64,000 nucleotides of DNA from Wolfiporia cocos (taxonomy: Eukaryota > Basidiomycota > Agaricomycetes > Polyporales > Phaeolaceae), in NCBI GenBank assembly GCA_029448655.1, contig JACCLO010000009.1:744001-808000 (forward strand). Reading direction: 5' to 3'. Made by a program: the position numbers and the translations under genes. Positions 19,384 to 28,125 of the stretch are shown here, in pieces. A model generated the notes under the pieces. That model was not told the origin of the DNA, made no database searches, and was given only the letters and a program-made list of their open reading frames with translations. Position 1 is the first letter of the stretch, and each line of letters opens with the position of its first letter.

Positions 19384-20080
19384 TGTCACAGATTTGGGAC
19401 ATGCCACTATTTTTCCCGTATTTTTACCTATTTATCTGGTATTTCTACGACCTTGTAGACATTTACGCTGTTAAGCGCCCGTCTACACGTACACGCAACC
19501 AAACAACACGTATACAACGCGGTATACGTCCACTTGTCATAACAACACGTACATAACACGTATGTACGCGTCAATGACTCAGCGGACTAACCTCCGGTGT
19601 CACGCGCTGTACTCATATCCCGTTATCGGGCTATGTCACCACAATTGGATAAGCGGCCCGCTCATTATCACATGCCAATGCCCTTACGATTACTCATATC
19701 CCGATACCGGAATATAGTTCTCACGTGCATGGCTTACTAATGTAGCAACGCCACTATCACAACATGAACCTACGGTCCTAACAACTCTTCTTACTGGTGC
19801 GGCCATTACCGGCGCACGTGGTCTATTGTAGTTTACGACTTAGCTGTATTAGTTACGTCTGCGCACAGACCGTCTCAATGTTTGGCTCCCTTACTGGTAA
19901 CCAAACAATGCATGTATATAAGTAGGGCTATCGCTACGATAAGCCTTAGATTTGTTCTCTGCATTCGCACAGTTACATATCATCTCTGCTTGCGCCCACT
20001 AGTCTCCTCACCAACCTCCAGCAACCCCTTCAAGTCGCTTATCAGGTTAAAGTGTGAGTCCCACAGTCTAGTCTGTGTCA
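19384..20080 (+). repeat. 3' LTR of element B
   Basis: 697 bp, identical by eye to 10099-10795. TATATAA is at 19915-19921. It is followed by the target duplication CCTGC. Confidence 0.97.
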
Positions 20081-21152
20081 CCTGCTTCATGAAGTCGAAC
20101 GCTCTCTGTTCTTTGTCCGTCCACTGGAACCCCGTTCCTGTGACCGTTTTTGTGAGGTCTACCAGGGGTCGTGCGTGCGTTGAGTAGTGGTCGATGAATT
20201 TTCGATAGAAGTTCGCAAACCCTAGGAAGGATCTGACTTCCTTGAGATTTCGGGGAGTCGGCCATTCTTTAATCCCATTGAGTTTCGCTGGGTCCATCTG
20301 GATGTTCCCTGGGGTGATGACCAGCCCTAGGAACTCAACTCGGTCGACGCCGAAGGCGCATTTCTTGGGTTTCACAAAGAGGTGGTTGTCCACTAATTTC
20401 TGAAGGATCTGCCGTTCCCGTTCTTTGTGTGTTTTCTCATCTTCTGAGAAAACGAGGATGTCGTCCATATAAACGAGCACCCATCCTTCGAGGATTTCTT
20501 CTTTCAGGATTTCATTCATCATTGCCTGAAAGGTCCCAGGTGCGTTGCACAATCCGAAAAACATAACTGTGGGCTCGTACAACCCTCGGTTTGTTTTGAA
20601 GGCTGCTTTCCATTTGTCTCCTTTCTTGATCCGCACGTTGTTGTATCCCGCTCTAAGGTCCATTTTTGTGAAGATCTTTGCTCCTTTTAGCTTTTCCAGG
20701 AGCTCTGAGATCAGTGGCAAGGGATAGACGTTCTTTATCGTCCCTTCGTTCAGATATCGATAATCTTGACAGGGTCGCAGGCCGCTGTCTTTCTTTGTAA
20801 CAAAAAAGAATGGTGACGCCATCAGGGATTTTGAAGGGACTATGAATCCCTTGGCCAAATTTTCTTTTAGGAATTCGTCCAGCGCCTGTTGCTCTTTAGG
20901 CGAGAGTGCATAGACTTTGCAGTCTTTCGGCACGAAATCGGGTTTTAATTCAATTGCGTGGTCCCATGGTCTCGACGGGGGGAACGCTGCTGCGGACTCC
21001 TTGCTGAACACCTTGGCGAAGTCTAGTAGGTGTTTCGGGACCATCTCCTCAATCGTTCGTTCTGGTTCGGGGGTTTTCTGCGCGAATTCCTGGGATTTCG
21101 TCAGCGCTTTCCTGACAGCGTTGATGATTTGTATCTTTGTTCGGAACTTCTT
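20081..21152 (-). pseudogene. Element A reverse transcriptase, cut by element B
   Basis: Copies the element RNA into cDNA in the particle. Motifs in order: [59 protein letters not shown], the YMDD active site in [12 protein letters not shown], and [13 protein letters not shown]. The upstream boundary is TGA 21153-21155 (ACG TGA AAG), after which the frame is open. Downstream, element B is inserted just after the codons for KQ and the domain continues at 10098. Confidence 0.93.
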
Positions 21153-21713
21153 TCACGTCTCCCCTTTCTTCCCTATGATCCTAGGGTTATCTTTTGCAAA
21201 GCGTCGGATCGCTTCGTACTCTTCGGGAGTATAGAGCCGCTGCGCTGTTTCTTCTGGCTGGTCCGTGGATCCAAACCCTTTCTCCCCTCGTTCTGTTTCA
21301 TCTAGGTCTTCGACCTCTAAGATGTCGGGGGTGAGGTGCCGTTCGAAAATTATCTGGGCTATTCGCATGCCCGGGATAATTCTGTGTGCCTTGTCTGAGT
21401 AGTTGAAGACGATAGCTCCGACGTCTCCTCGGTAGTCCGAGTCTATGACTCCGGCTTGTACTACCAGTCCGTGTCTGAGGGTGTTGCCTGATCGTCCGGC
21501 CAACCTTCCATACGATCCCTTTGGGATCTTCATCTTTACTCCTGTGGAGACGAGTTTCCATCCTCCGGCGGGAATCTCGGTTTCTTCTGCGGCGTAAAGG
21601 TCGTACCCTGCAGCTTCTTGGGTCCCCCTTGTTGCTTCTGGGGCAACTACCATTTCTACCGTATCCATTCGGATCGTGGTTTCCTGTTTCTTTTCTTCTG
21701 CCCCTAGTATTGA
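21153..21713 (-). pseudogene. Element A dUTPase domain, between protease and RT
   Basis: Trimeric-type dUTP pyrophosphatase encoded inside pol. From Met 21668 all five conserved motifs are present: AAGYDLYAAE (1), GRLAGRSGNTLRHG (2, with Gly where most have Pro before RS), AGVIDSDYRGDVG (3, with the catalytic Asp), GMRIAQIIFE (4) and RGEKGFGSTD (5). About 40 further residues lead to TGA 21153-21155. It is bounded upstream by TGA 21714-21716; the 45 nt between that stop and Met 21668 are open in the same frame, so it was part of one polyprotein. Element B carries its dUTPase at the other end of Pol. Confidence 0.93.
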
Positions 21714-22136
21714 TCATACATCGACTGTTTGGTCCTTCCAGTTGATTGTGGGGTTTTCGTCTTTTAGCCATCCATACCCTAGAATCATATTCTCTGTTCC
21801 GATTGATCCTACTAGGAATCGGACTTTTCGCATCTTCGGATATCGTAGTAGTATGGTGGCTTCTCGGTCTATTCGCCCATCTTTGTTTTCTGTTCCGTCA
21901 ACATTTTTGACGATGATCGGGTTCTTCAAGGGTTGCGTAGGCACCTTGTATTTTTCTACCACTCTGCTGTGGATCAGGTTCGACATTGCTCCTGAGTCGA
22001 TTAGTGCATTGCACTTCACGGGTTTTGCCAGCGTCATGATTACCGGGATGAAGAGGGATCGATTCTTCTCGAACGAGGTAATTACATGCGCTGCTTTCTC
22101 GGAGGGTAAGACCGTAGGCTTCCCTCCTAGGCAAAA
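21714..22136 (-). pseudogene. Element A aspartic protease
   Basis: Retropepsin that would cleave the Gag-Pol polyprotein. Active-site motif is NALIDSGAMSNLI and the C-terminal strand is ENMILGYGWLKDENP. The frame is -1 relative to gag and is open through the end of gag, so entry is by -1 frameshifting at 22133-22139. It ends at TGA 21714-21716 (GTA TGA TCA), which interrupts an otherwise continuous frame into the dUTPase. Confidence 0.9.
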
Positions 22137-22139
22137 TCC
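22101..22139 (-). promoter_or_regulatory. -1 ribosomal frameshift signal of element A
   Basis: The slippery heptamer GGATTTT (22139-22133) is in the gag frame as G GAT TTT, one codon before the gag stop (GCC TAG). After 5 nt, GGAGGG (22127-22122) can pair perfectly with CCCTCC (22106-22101) across a 15-nt loop. Heptamer, spacer length and a GC-rich stem all fit the known -1 frameshift layout; G GAU UUA is an established retroviral pro-pol site. Slippage gives the protease frame. A pseudoknot is possible but not shown. Confidence 0.8.
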
Positions 22140-23986
22140 TGTTCTTCTACGAGCCGTGCTAGGAGCTCGGGGTTCTTGGCTTTCAGGGCCCTAATTGCTG
22201 TGACCGCTCTGTTAGCGGTGATGTATTCAGTCTCTTCCTCAGAGACTTCTTCAATGCGAGCTTCTTGCTCGGCTTCTTCTTCTTCGGTCTTTCGAGTAGT
22301 CCGCCTAGGGCGGGCTGGCTTCCTCGGCCTCTTCGGGCAGTCTCGCGACATATGCCCTGGCTGATGACAGGTGAAACATTTTCCCTTCTTGATGTGATCG
22401 TCCCTTTCCTGGGTGGTCATTCGATCTACATCCATTGCATTCGGATCTTTCGGTGCGGTTGTCTGTGGAGCACTAGTGCGTCCGTTATTCTGGTTCGAGG
22501 CTTGCCAAGCCTTTTTCTTGACAAACGGTTTGTCCCGTTTCAAGAATATCTTGTACGTATTTTCATAGTACGAGGCAGCGGACTGCCATTCATCAATGGT
22601 TGCTGGTAGCGGCCAAACGCCGATGATGTATCGGGTCGTATGTTCGGGTAACCCTTTCTCAAAGAGGGTTATGAGCAACGCGTTTCCGTCCGCGCTGTAT
22701 CGATCGTACTGGGCCTTTCCGGCCAAGTTGTTGAATTCGGTGATATAATCATCGATGTCTTTTCTGTCCTGGGTTACGTCCAGGATTTTCTTCCGCGCCT
22801 TCTGTACCTCTTCGATGGCTCCAAAGGCTTTCTGGAAGTCTGCATCAAACTGTGCAAGACTAGGCAGGAAGAATTGTTTCGTCTGGGGGTTCGTATAAAC
22901 CCGGTGATAATTCTGTTTCCATTGGCCCGTCTTCCCCTTGTTCGAAATATAAGAGAGGATAAAGATCACTCTCTGAACGTTGTTCTGAAATGACGTTTCG
23001 TACATCGTAAACCAGGAATTGCACTGGTTTATGAAGTTCTGCATGTCGGATCGCTCCCCATCGAATACGTCCGGGGGATTGATCTTTATCATCGGGGGTC
23101 GGTAATACGGGTTCGGCGCCGGAGGTTGAGGCTGCGGCGCATTCGGTGGTGGAGGTCCTCCTGGGGGTCCTCCTGGGGGTCCTCCTCCTCCCGGGTATCC
23201 TCCACTCGGGTTTCCTGGGTTTCCTCCGGGGTTCCCTGGGTTCCCTCCAGGGTTTCCTCCTCCGGGGTTCGCGGGGGTTCCTCCTCTGAGTCCTCCAGGA
23301 GGGGGGGCATTCCCTCCTCCGAGTCCGAAGTTTCCTCCCAGTCCTCCTCCGCTCGTATTTGCAGAAGTTCGTCCAAATAGGCCTGAAGGCCATGTTCCTG
23401 GGTTTGTCGTTCCCATTCCTCCGCTTGGGCTAGTCCAAGATGGATCTCCTCCGCTACCCATTCCGGGTGCGTTCTGTGGGGGATTTCCAAAGAGGTTTGT
23501 TCCTCCAGCCATAGACCCAATCCCACTCTGTGCAAAAGCAGATATAAATCCTGGAGGGTCCTGTCCTCCGGTCTGGCTGTTATCTGTTCCTGTAAAGTTT
23601 CCAGGATTTCTCCCATCATCTCCGATGCGCTCAATTCCTGCCATTCCTGTGGCGCCCGAAGGCTGATTCGTATTTCCATCGGCATTGGAGGTTCTGTTGA
23701 TGGTTTCGGTTTTGTTTTTGGTCAACGTTGTGGTTGACATCGGAGGGATTTCTCCGAATCGTTCGAACGCTTCACGCGTTATTTCCCAAGCGGTCGTTCC
23801 TGCGGAGGGGTATACTTGTACCCACTTCGATGCCCTATCTTCTCTGGGGATGACAACAATTCCTCCGTGGTTACGGAAGGCTCCAATGGTGTCAGTCCAC
23901 TCGTATCGGTTGAGTCTGTAGACTCCCTGAATGTCCTCGGGCAAGAGTTCAATCAGTCGTGCTGGGAATTCTGGTCCAAATATCAT
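22127..23986 (-). CDS. gag: Element A Gag, 619 aa
   Basis: Capsid/nucleocapsid precursor. The first ATG is at 23986, only 34 nt after the PBS; the frame is open a few codons further up. The N-terminal part (FGPEFPARLIELLPEDIQGV) leads to a long Gly/Pro/Asn-rich low-complexity region (about 23130-23560). The gag core follows, with INPPDVFDGERSDMQNFINQ and FVKKKAWQ. One CCHC knuckle, CFTCHQPGHMSRDC, is followed by a basic then strongly acidic tail and stop TAG 22127-22129. The frame is intact although the rest of the element is not. Confidence 0.92.
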   Translation of the reverse strand: MIFGPEFPARLIELLPEDIQGVYRLNRYEWTDTIGAFRNHGGIVVIPREDRASKWVQVYPSAGTTAWEITREAFERFGEIPPMSTTTLTKNKTETINRTSNADGNTNQPSGATGMAGIERIGDDGRNPGNFTGTDNSQTGGQDPPGFISAFAQSGIGSMAGGTNLFGNPPQNAPGMGSGGDPSWTSPSGGMGTTNPGTWPSGLFGRTSANTSGGGLGGNFGLGGGNAPPPGGLRGGTPANPGGGNPGGNPGNPGGNPGNPSGGYPGGGGPPGGPPGGPPPPNAPQPQPPAPNPYYRPPMIKINPPDVFDGERSDMQNFINQCNSWFTMYETSFQNNVQRVIFILSYISNKGKTGQWKQNYHRVYTNPQTKQFFLPSLAQFDADFQKAFGAIEEVQKARKKILDVTQDRKDIDDYITEFNNLAGKAQYDRYSADGNALLITLFEKGLPEHTTRYIIGVWPLPATIDEWQSAASYYENTYKIFLKRDKPFVKKKAWQASNQNNGRTSAPQTTAPKDPNAMDVDRMTTQERDDHIKKGKCFTCHQPGHMSRDCPKRPRKPARPRRTTRKTEEEEAEQEARIEEVSEEETEYITANRAVTAIRALKAKNPELLARLVEEQDFA

Positions 23987-24020
23987 GTGCCCTTGCACCG
24001 TGATAGGTGAGGGGGTGATA

Positions 24021-24031
24021 AGCTCGACCTT
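24021..24031 (-). promoter_or_regulatory. Element A self-primer binding site
   Basis: On the minus strand AAGGTCGAGCT lies one base inside the 5' LTR. It is the exact complement of AGCTCGACCTT at 24367-24357 in that LTR, the predicted 5' end of the RNA. It has no TGG start as tRNA primer sites do. Confidence 0.72.
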
Positions 24032-24032
24032 C

Positions 24033-24742
24033 TGTTACGGGTCGAATACCCGTTTGTATATTCGAGTCGCAAATATAGATTGTTCTTCTGCACGTAGGCA
24101 CATCGCCGTATGCAAGGCAAATACTCATTAGATGCCTTCGGGTCCTAAGTGAAGTCCTTAGGAGATCGGTTAATATCCAATACGCGTTAGAGGATATAAT
24201 CTGTTCAAGTGCGAGTCAAATAGAATATAAGACTCGCCTAAGTCCGAGAAGTCAGTGTGCACTTCGAGGACTTGGTCGTTTGGTTGCTCGAGTGAGAAAT
24301 ACTGAGCGTAGTTTCCTACGTTTGAGAACGAGTATAAGACTTCTTGTTTATACAACAAGGTCGAGCTGAAGAGCTTCGACAATAAGTACATGAGCTTTTA
24401 TACTACGCTAAGTTTCAGGGGTCAAGTTCGTCCCAGATATCACCGCTACTATCTACGCTATAGTACCAAACGTTTGATAAGTATGTAGTGATATGTCTGA
24501 AACGATAGATAGAAATGATGATGGCGGTTGCACGCCATCTGTCAGCTAACGAATGATAAACATGAAACGAGGACAGAGTTGGATCTGTCAAAAGTGAAAC
24601 ACGCCCTACATGCTAATACAACTGGGGATACGCCCAGTAGAGTCATGAGTAGCCAGGGGGTTGGTTGCGCAACAAGTCCCTGTATCGTATTCGCCCGGTG
24701 GTGAGTTCTGTCGATATTCGAAAAATCAAAATAACCGTAACA
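24033..24742 (-). repeat. 5' LTR of element A
   Basis: 710 bp with terminal inverted repeats TGTTACGG and CCGTAACA. It matches 5832-7020 once the solo LTR is removed, with scattered differences that are mostly transitions at CpG. Confidence 0.95.
24357..24402 (-). promoter_or_regulatory. Element A promoter: TATA box and predicted RNA start
   Basis: TATAAAAG (24402-24395) lies 35 bp upstream of AGCTCGACCTT (24367-24357), the 11-mer complementary to the PBS. Both the TATA spacing and the complementarity point to an RNA start at 24367. Confidence 0.7.
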
Positions 24743-25020
24743 ACATGTGATGTGGCTGTACTCCCTTATCTTAGCGCTAGCGCACAGGCCTGGTAGTTTA
24801 GGGCAGGAGTATCAGTAGATAATGTGTCGCATGTATATAAGCTAGGCAAGTCTGAGGCGTACTCCTCAGACAGTTCAATGTAGCCTCACAGGGGTGCATT
24901 CCCCTTTAAACACCTTCTCTACTATTTGACTATCCCTTGCTCGTCTGCGTGTCGCCATACTCGACCTTAGCGTCAGACCTCTGTCTTGTAGGCTCTCCCT
25001 AAGAAGTAGAGCACTTAGGC
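24743..25020 (+). mobile_element. LTR fragment (D) abutting element A
   Basis: Next to element A is a TATATAAG box (24834) followed by a perfect 8-bp hairpin GTCTGAGG/CCTCAGAC (24850-24857, 24864-24871) and CAGTT. The solo LTR at 5908 has the same series (CATGTATATA, TCTGAGG/CCTCAGA hairpin, CAGTT), so this is probably a fragment of a related LTR in plus orientation, cut on the left by element A. The right end is not defined. Confidence 0.5.
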
Positions 25021-25554
25021 CCTCCTCAATGGAACGTTGGACGTTAGGTGCGAGGCGAGGCATAGAGATGGGTTGTTGGGCGGTAGCAGGGTTGGACCCA
25101 AGGTTTCTGGGTCACCTGCAGAAGAAGTCAGTTCCAAGATTATATGGAGTAGAGTCAGCTGATGGTGCAGAGACAGCATAATCTCAACGTGAAATTGAAG
25201 TTCGATGTATATGAAGACCTTGCGATATACAAAAAAGCGATTCTTGAAGATGTTGCAAATAAAAGCTGTTTGGCGCCTGGTGTCTCGAGGATTCGACCAT
25301 TGGCATACAAGATGCTCGTAGATTGGACACCAAAATACTTGCAACATCCTGCATGAAAGATGCCTCGGCTGAAATCTACGATCAATAGAATATCCACGGC
25401 CAAGAACACCAGCTTTTTTAATGACCCCTCACTGGATATAGAATTATGTCATCCAGATAATGGCCGGAAAGCAGTTAGCGCCATATCCGAATACGAGGGA
25501 AGATTATTCCTGGGTACGTAGGTGATTTGGAGATCTCCCTTGACGTAGTAGTGA

Positions 25555-26220
25555 CCCACCGATTCATTCCTGATTTGACCATAGGATTGATGTCGCTAGA
25601 TCCTCACGAGCTCTGTTCAAGCGCCACATTACTGATGTCATCTCTCTCGGAACCGAACCTGTTCCCGCTGATAACCCTGCATCTGGGTTTAGACAGTTAC
25701 GGGTTCCAGTTGAAGATGTTGATCATGCTGACCTATTGCCCACCACAAGCCGATCCATTATCGATGCGCTCAACTATGGCGGGATTGTTCTTGTGCATTG
25801 TGTGTGAGGTTTACCGCGTAGTGCGACAGTTATAGCCCCTTTTTTGAGAATAATTCAACTGTACAATGTGGTGATCATACTATGAAGGTTGGGATATGAA
25901 TAAAGTAATGCAACAGAAGAGAATTTCTGCTGCTCAAGCGATGGAACATATTTAGTTCTCTGAATGTATGTGTATTTGATAATAAGCTAACTCGTAAAGC
26001 TCGCGAGCAAATATGGATAATCCTGGCTTTCAGGTTGACTTTATACCTTTCTCCATTTTCCTTGAGTTACTGACTGAAGTTTCAGGAGCAACTGGTTCTA
26101 TATGAGCTCTGCAATTATGCCCCCTCTTTTTCTGAAGGCATCTATGTGAAATGGTGCCTACGCATTGAACGAAGTCTCCGCAGTCAGAGCGAGTTTGATC
26201 ATCGCCTTGCACAGTTATAA
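25555..26220 (+). pseudogene. Dual-specificity phosphatase pseudogene
   Basis: The pieces match the dual-specificity protein phosphatase fold in order: FIPDLTIG; after a frameshift near 25590, ARSSRALFKRHITDVISLGT and RQLRVPVEDVDHADLL; the active-site loop GGIVLVHCV-stop-GLPRSATV, where HCX5R is intact except that its second X is TGA; then KRISAAQAMEHI, AREQIW, and after a 1-base shift NPGFQ. A probable intron (donor GTTGAC, branch TACTGAC, acceptor TTTCAG) precedes EQLVLYELCNYAPSFSEGIY and the final stop near 26220. The family dephosphorylates phospho-Tyr/Ser/Thr proteins. With a stop in the catalytic loop and two frameshifts, this copy is dead. Introns remain, so it arose by DNA duplication or decay in place, not by retroposition. 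Confidence 0.7.
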
Positions 26221-27468
26221 TTAAGATTTCACGATCTATTTTGCTTCCTGTTCCTATGACTTAACATCATTGGATTGTTATTCTGAAATCCTCTCACATA
26301 TCATCATGTTGGAATATCTTGCACAATCATAAATTTTATGACGTCTCAACGGCTTCTGTGCATGTTTCATACCAGATCCATGAATTTGGCTTCATCTACT
26401 TGAGTGCAGACTCTATATTGCTATGAGATCGGTCATGCAACTGACTGACAGATAATACTAGCAGCTTCTTTCGCTTCCTCAATGCGCGTATAAAAAGACT
26501 GCATTACGACCCGAAACCACCCCCTCACGTTATTACAATCACCTTGGTCTGCGTTTACAACAAAGCTTACCTTTGTCGTCTCAATCAATCCAGGATGCTA
26601 GGAAGATGAAAAAGACAGGCTTACTGTGACGAACTTGTCATCTCAACGCTGACAACCTCCGGGATAACCCCCGGAAGTAACTATGTAACTGGCGTACTAA
26701 GCACACGCCTCACTCCAGATAACCCGTGCGTACCATTACTCCATACTGTACGATATAATTCATACAAGTATAATATTCAAGATGTCCTGCGGTCGAGGTA
26801 GCCCCCAGGCTCGACTTGATCTGCTGAGCAGCCACTCCCTGGAGACCTCTGCGCTACTCTGCGAGTAATAGATACTTGCGTTAGATACTCCGTCGCTTGT
26901 GTCGCTTATGCCACATTCCAAGCTTACCGGTGATTAACAGTAGTCAATAATCATGATAGTAATGATGCTACAGTAATGCTGTGGTACGATAGCATCGCGC
27001 AGAGCGCTATTGGATGATGCTATAATAGCAGGATCATCCGAGTAGAGACAAAACTCTTCCAGATGTGCTTGATCTCTTATATGAATACCTGTGCAGTACA
27101 AACCTTCAGCTGCTCGACAGGGACTAGAAAGCATAGAATGAATGAGCTCTACGATCCCCACATTGAACGTATGACTTGCTGCTATCTGAGCTAACTGACT
27201 TCAGGCGTCCCAGTAGCGCAATTTAATGCATCGTATGTGTTATCTTCATGTTATACCATGCATAGGCGTGCCCGCAGTCTTCATATTTCTCAGAATGACT
27301 GATCACTCGAGCAGTAGGCTGAAGCCCTTCAGCATGCTCGACAACTTTGCTTTAAGCTCAGATCACCACATGAGCGACTCCATATAGAGCGTAGAAGCGA
27401 TACGGAGCATTACTAGAACGTCATAAATGTAGATGTCCGTACAAAACGATACAATTAACAGAGTATCA
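26221..27468. other. Gene-poor AT-rich stretch
   Basis: No ORF over 75 codons, and no domain, repeat or RNA gene recognised on either strand. Confidence 0.5.
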
Positions 27469-27545
27469 CTAGGGAGAGGGGGGTATACCCTTCGGTGGAG
27501 GGACTAGCAAATCACATAGCACCCTCACTTCGGGAAATGATCCAC

Positions 27546-28011
27546 CTAAAACGTGGTCTGCAACAGTCAAAAGCGAGGTGTAGTTTGGTACGCACCATGC
27601 ATGAAGAACACCTGGGATCCAGCCGAGGATCCACAAGCAGATGTTAATCCAGAAATCTGCGAGAAAGCATGAGCACGCTCAACGAATGTGTAGACGTGTT
27701 ACGACTGAACAATACCTGCTGCGATGCCGCGCTCTGTGTGAGATTGCTTATTAGTAAGCGTTTCTCGTACGCGTGGAAAGCAAGGGGGACGGCTCACTGA
27801 AGAACACGGCCAAAGGCGGTATGAACCTAACGTTAGTACATAGTGAGCTAAGATCGATGATGATGGATTTCAGGTAAGCGGCTCACAGAGCAAGGAAATA
27901 CAATATCACATCATGCGTTGGAGACACCCTTCCCCTCGTTCCTGGAGCGGGACCAGCAGCGACGGGAGCAGCGCCCGTCGTCGTCGCGCCGTAGGTTGTT
28001 TGAGTAGCCAT
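27546..28011 (-). CDS. PMP3: Pmp3 family plasma-membrane proteolipid, five exons
   Basis: Small membrane protein of the Pmp3/UPF0057 family, which affects membrane potential and salt tolerance. Exons: 28011-27887, 27826-27798, 27733-27716 (18 nt), 27656 to about 27592, and a short last exon ending at TAG 27546. Introns are 60, 64 and 59 bp; intron 1 ends TACTAACGTTAG. Joined, they give the family signature across exon borders: VILYFLALFIPPLAVFFKR, GIAAD, then FWINICLWILGWIPGVLHAW, i.e. two hydrophobic helices joined by a polar loop. An Ala/Thr/Gly-rich N-terminal extension of about 35 residues precedes it. The 3' end is uncertain: donor GTACC at 27591 gives a tail ending CTTF, while donor GTGCGT at 27595 stops right after HA. 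Confidence 0.8.
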
Positions 28012-28119
28012 TATGTCAATATTTCAGCTGTTTATGCTATCGCGGGTGATCGTGATTGTGCGTGAAGATGTGGATGCAGGTGCAAGCTAGCTTCTGAGGA
28101 GAGATGAGGTCTTACAGTC

Positions 28120-28125
28120 TTTATA
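28120..28125 (-). promoter_or_regulatory. TATA box of the Pmp3 gene
   Basis: TATAAA on the minus strand, 109 bp before the ATG. Repeats of GGGCGGGTAT and an AGGGG element (the stress-response-element core of yeast) lie just upstream. Confidence 0.45.

Larger units (their letters stand above)
10099..20080 (+). mobile_element. Element B: intact, recent chromodomain Ty3/Gypsy retrotransposon, 9982 bp
   Basis: LTRs of 697 bp (10099-10795 and 19384-20080) appear identical by eye, start TGTCACAG and end GTCTGTGTCA. The target duplication CCTGC flanks the element at 10094-10098 and 20081-20085, inside the pol gene of element A. The order is LTR, self-primer PBS, a long leader, an extra ORF (299 aa), gag (663 aa), pol (PR, RT, RNase H, IN, chromodomain, dUTPase; up to 1528 codons), polypurine tract, LTR. 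No frame is broken. Identical LTRs and full-length ORFs mean a very recent insertion that may still be able to move, although activity cannot be seen from sequence. Confidence 0.97.
5832..24742 (-). mobile_element. Element A: degraded chromodomain Ty3/Gypsy retrotransposon, interrupted by element B
   Basis: The order on the minus strand is 5' LTR (24742-24033), PBS, gag, PR, dUTPase, RT, [element B], RNase H, integrase, chromodomain, a third ORF with zinc knuckles, polypurine tract, 3' LTR (7020-5832). The LTRs end in TGTTACGG/CCGTAACA. By eye they differ at roughly 20 positions, mostly CG versus TG/CA. The gag frame is intact, but pol and the third ORF carry five in-frame TGA codons, so the copy is dead. 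The 5-bp flanks differ (CTTCT on the left, ACATG on the right), so there is no target duplication. Subtracting element B (9982 bp plus 5 bp) and the solo LTR (472 bp plus 5 bp) leaves an original element of about 8.4 kb. Confidence 0.95.
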
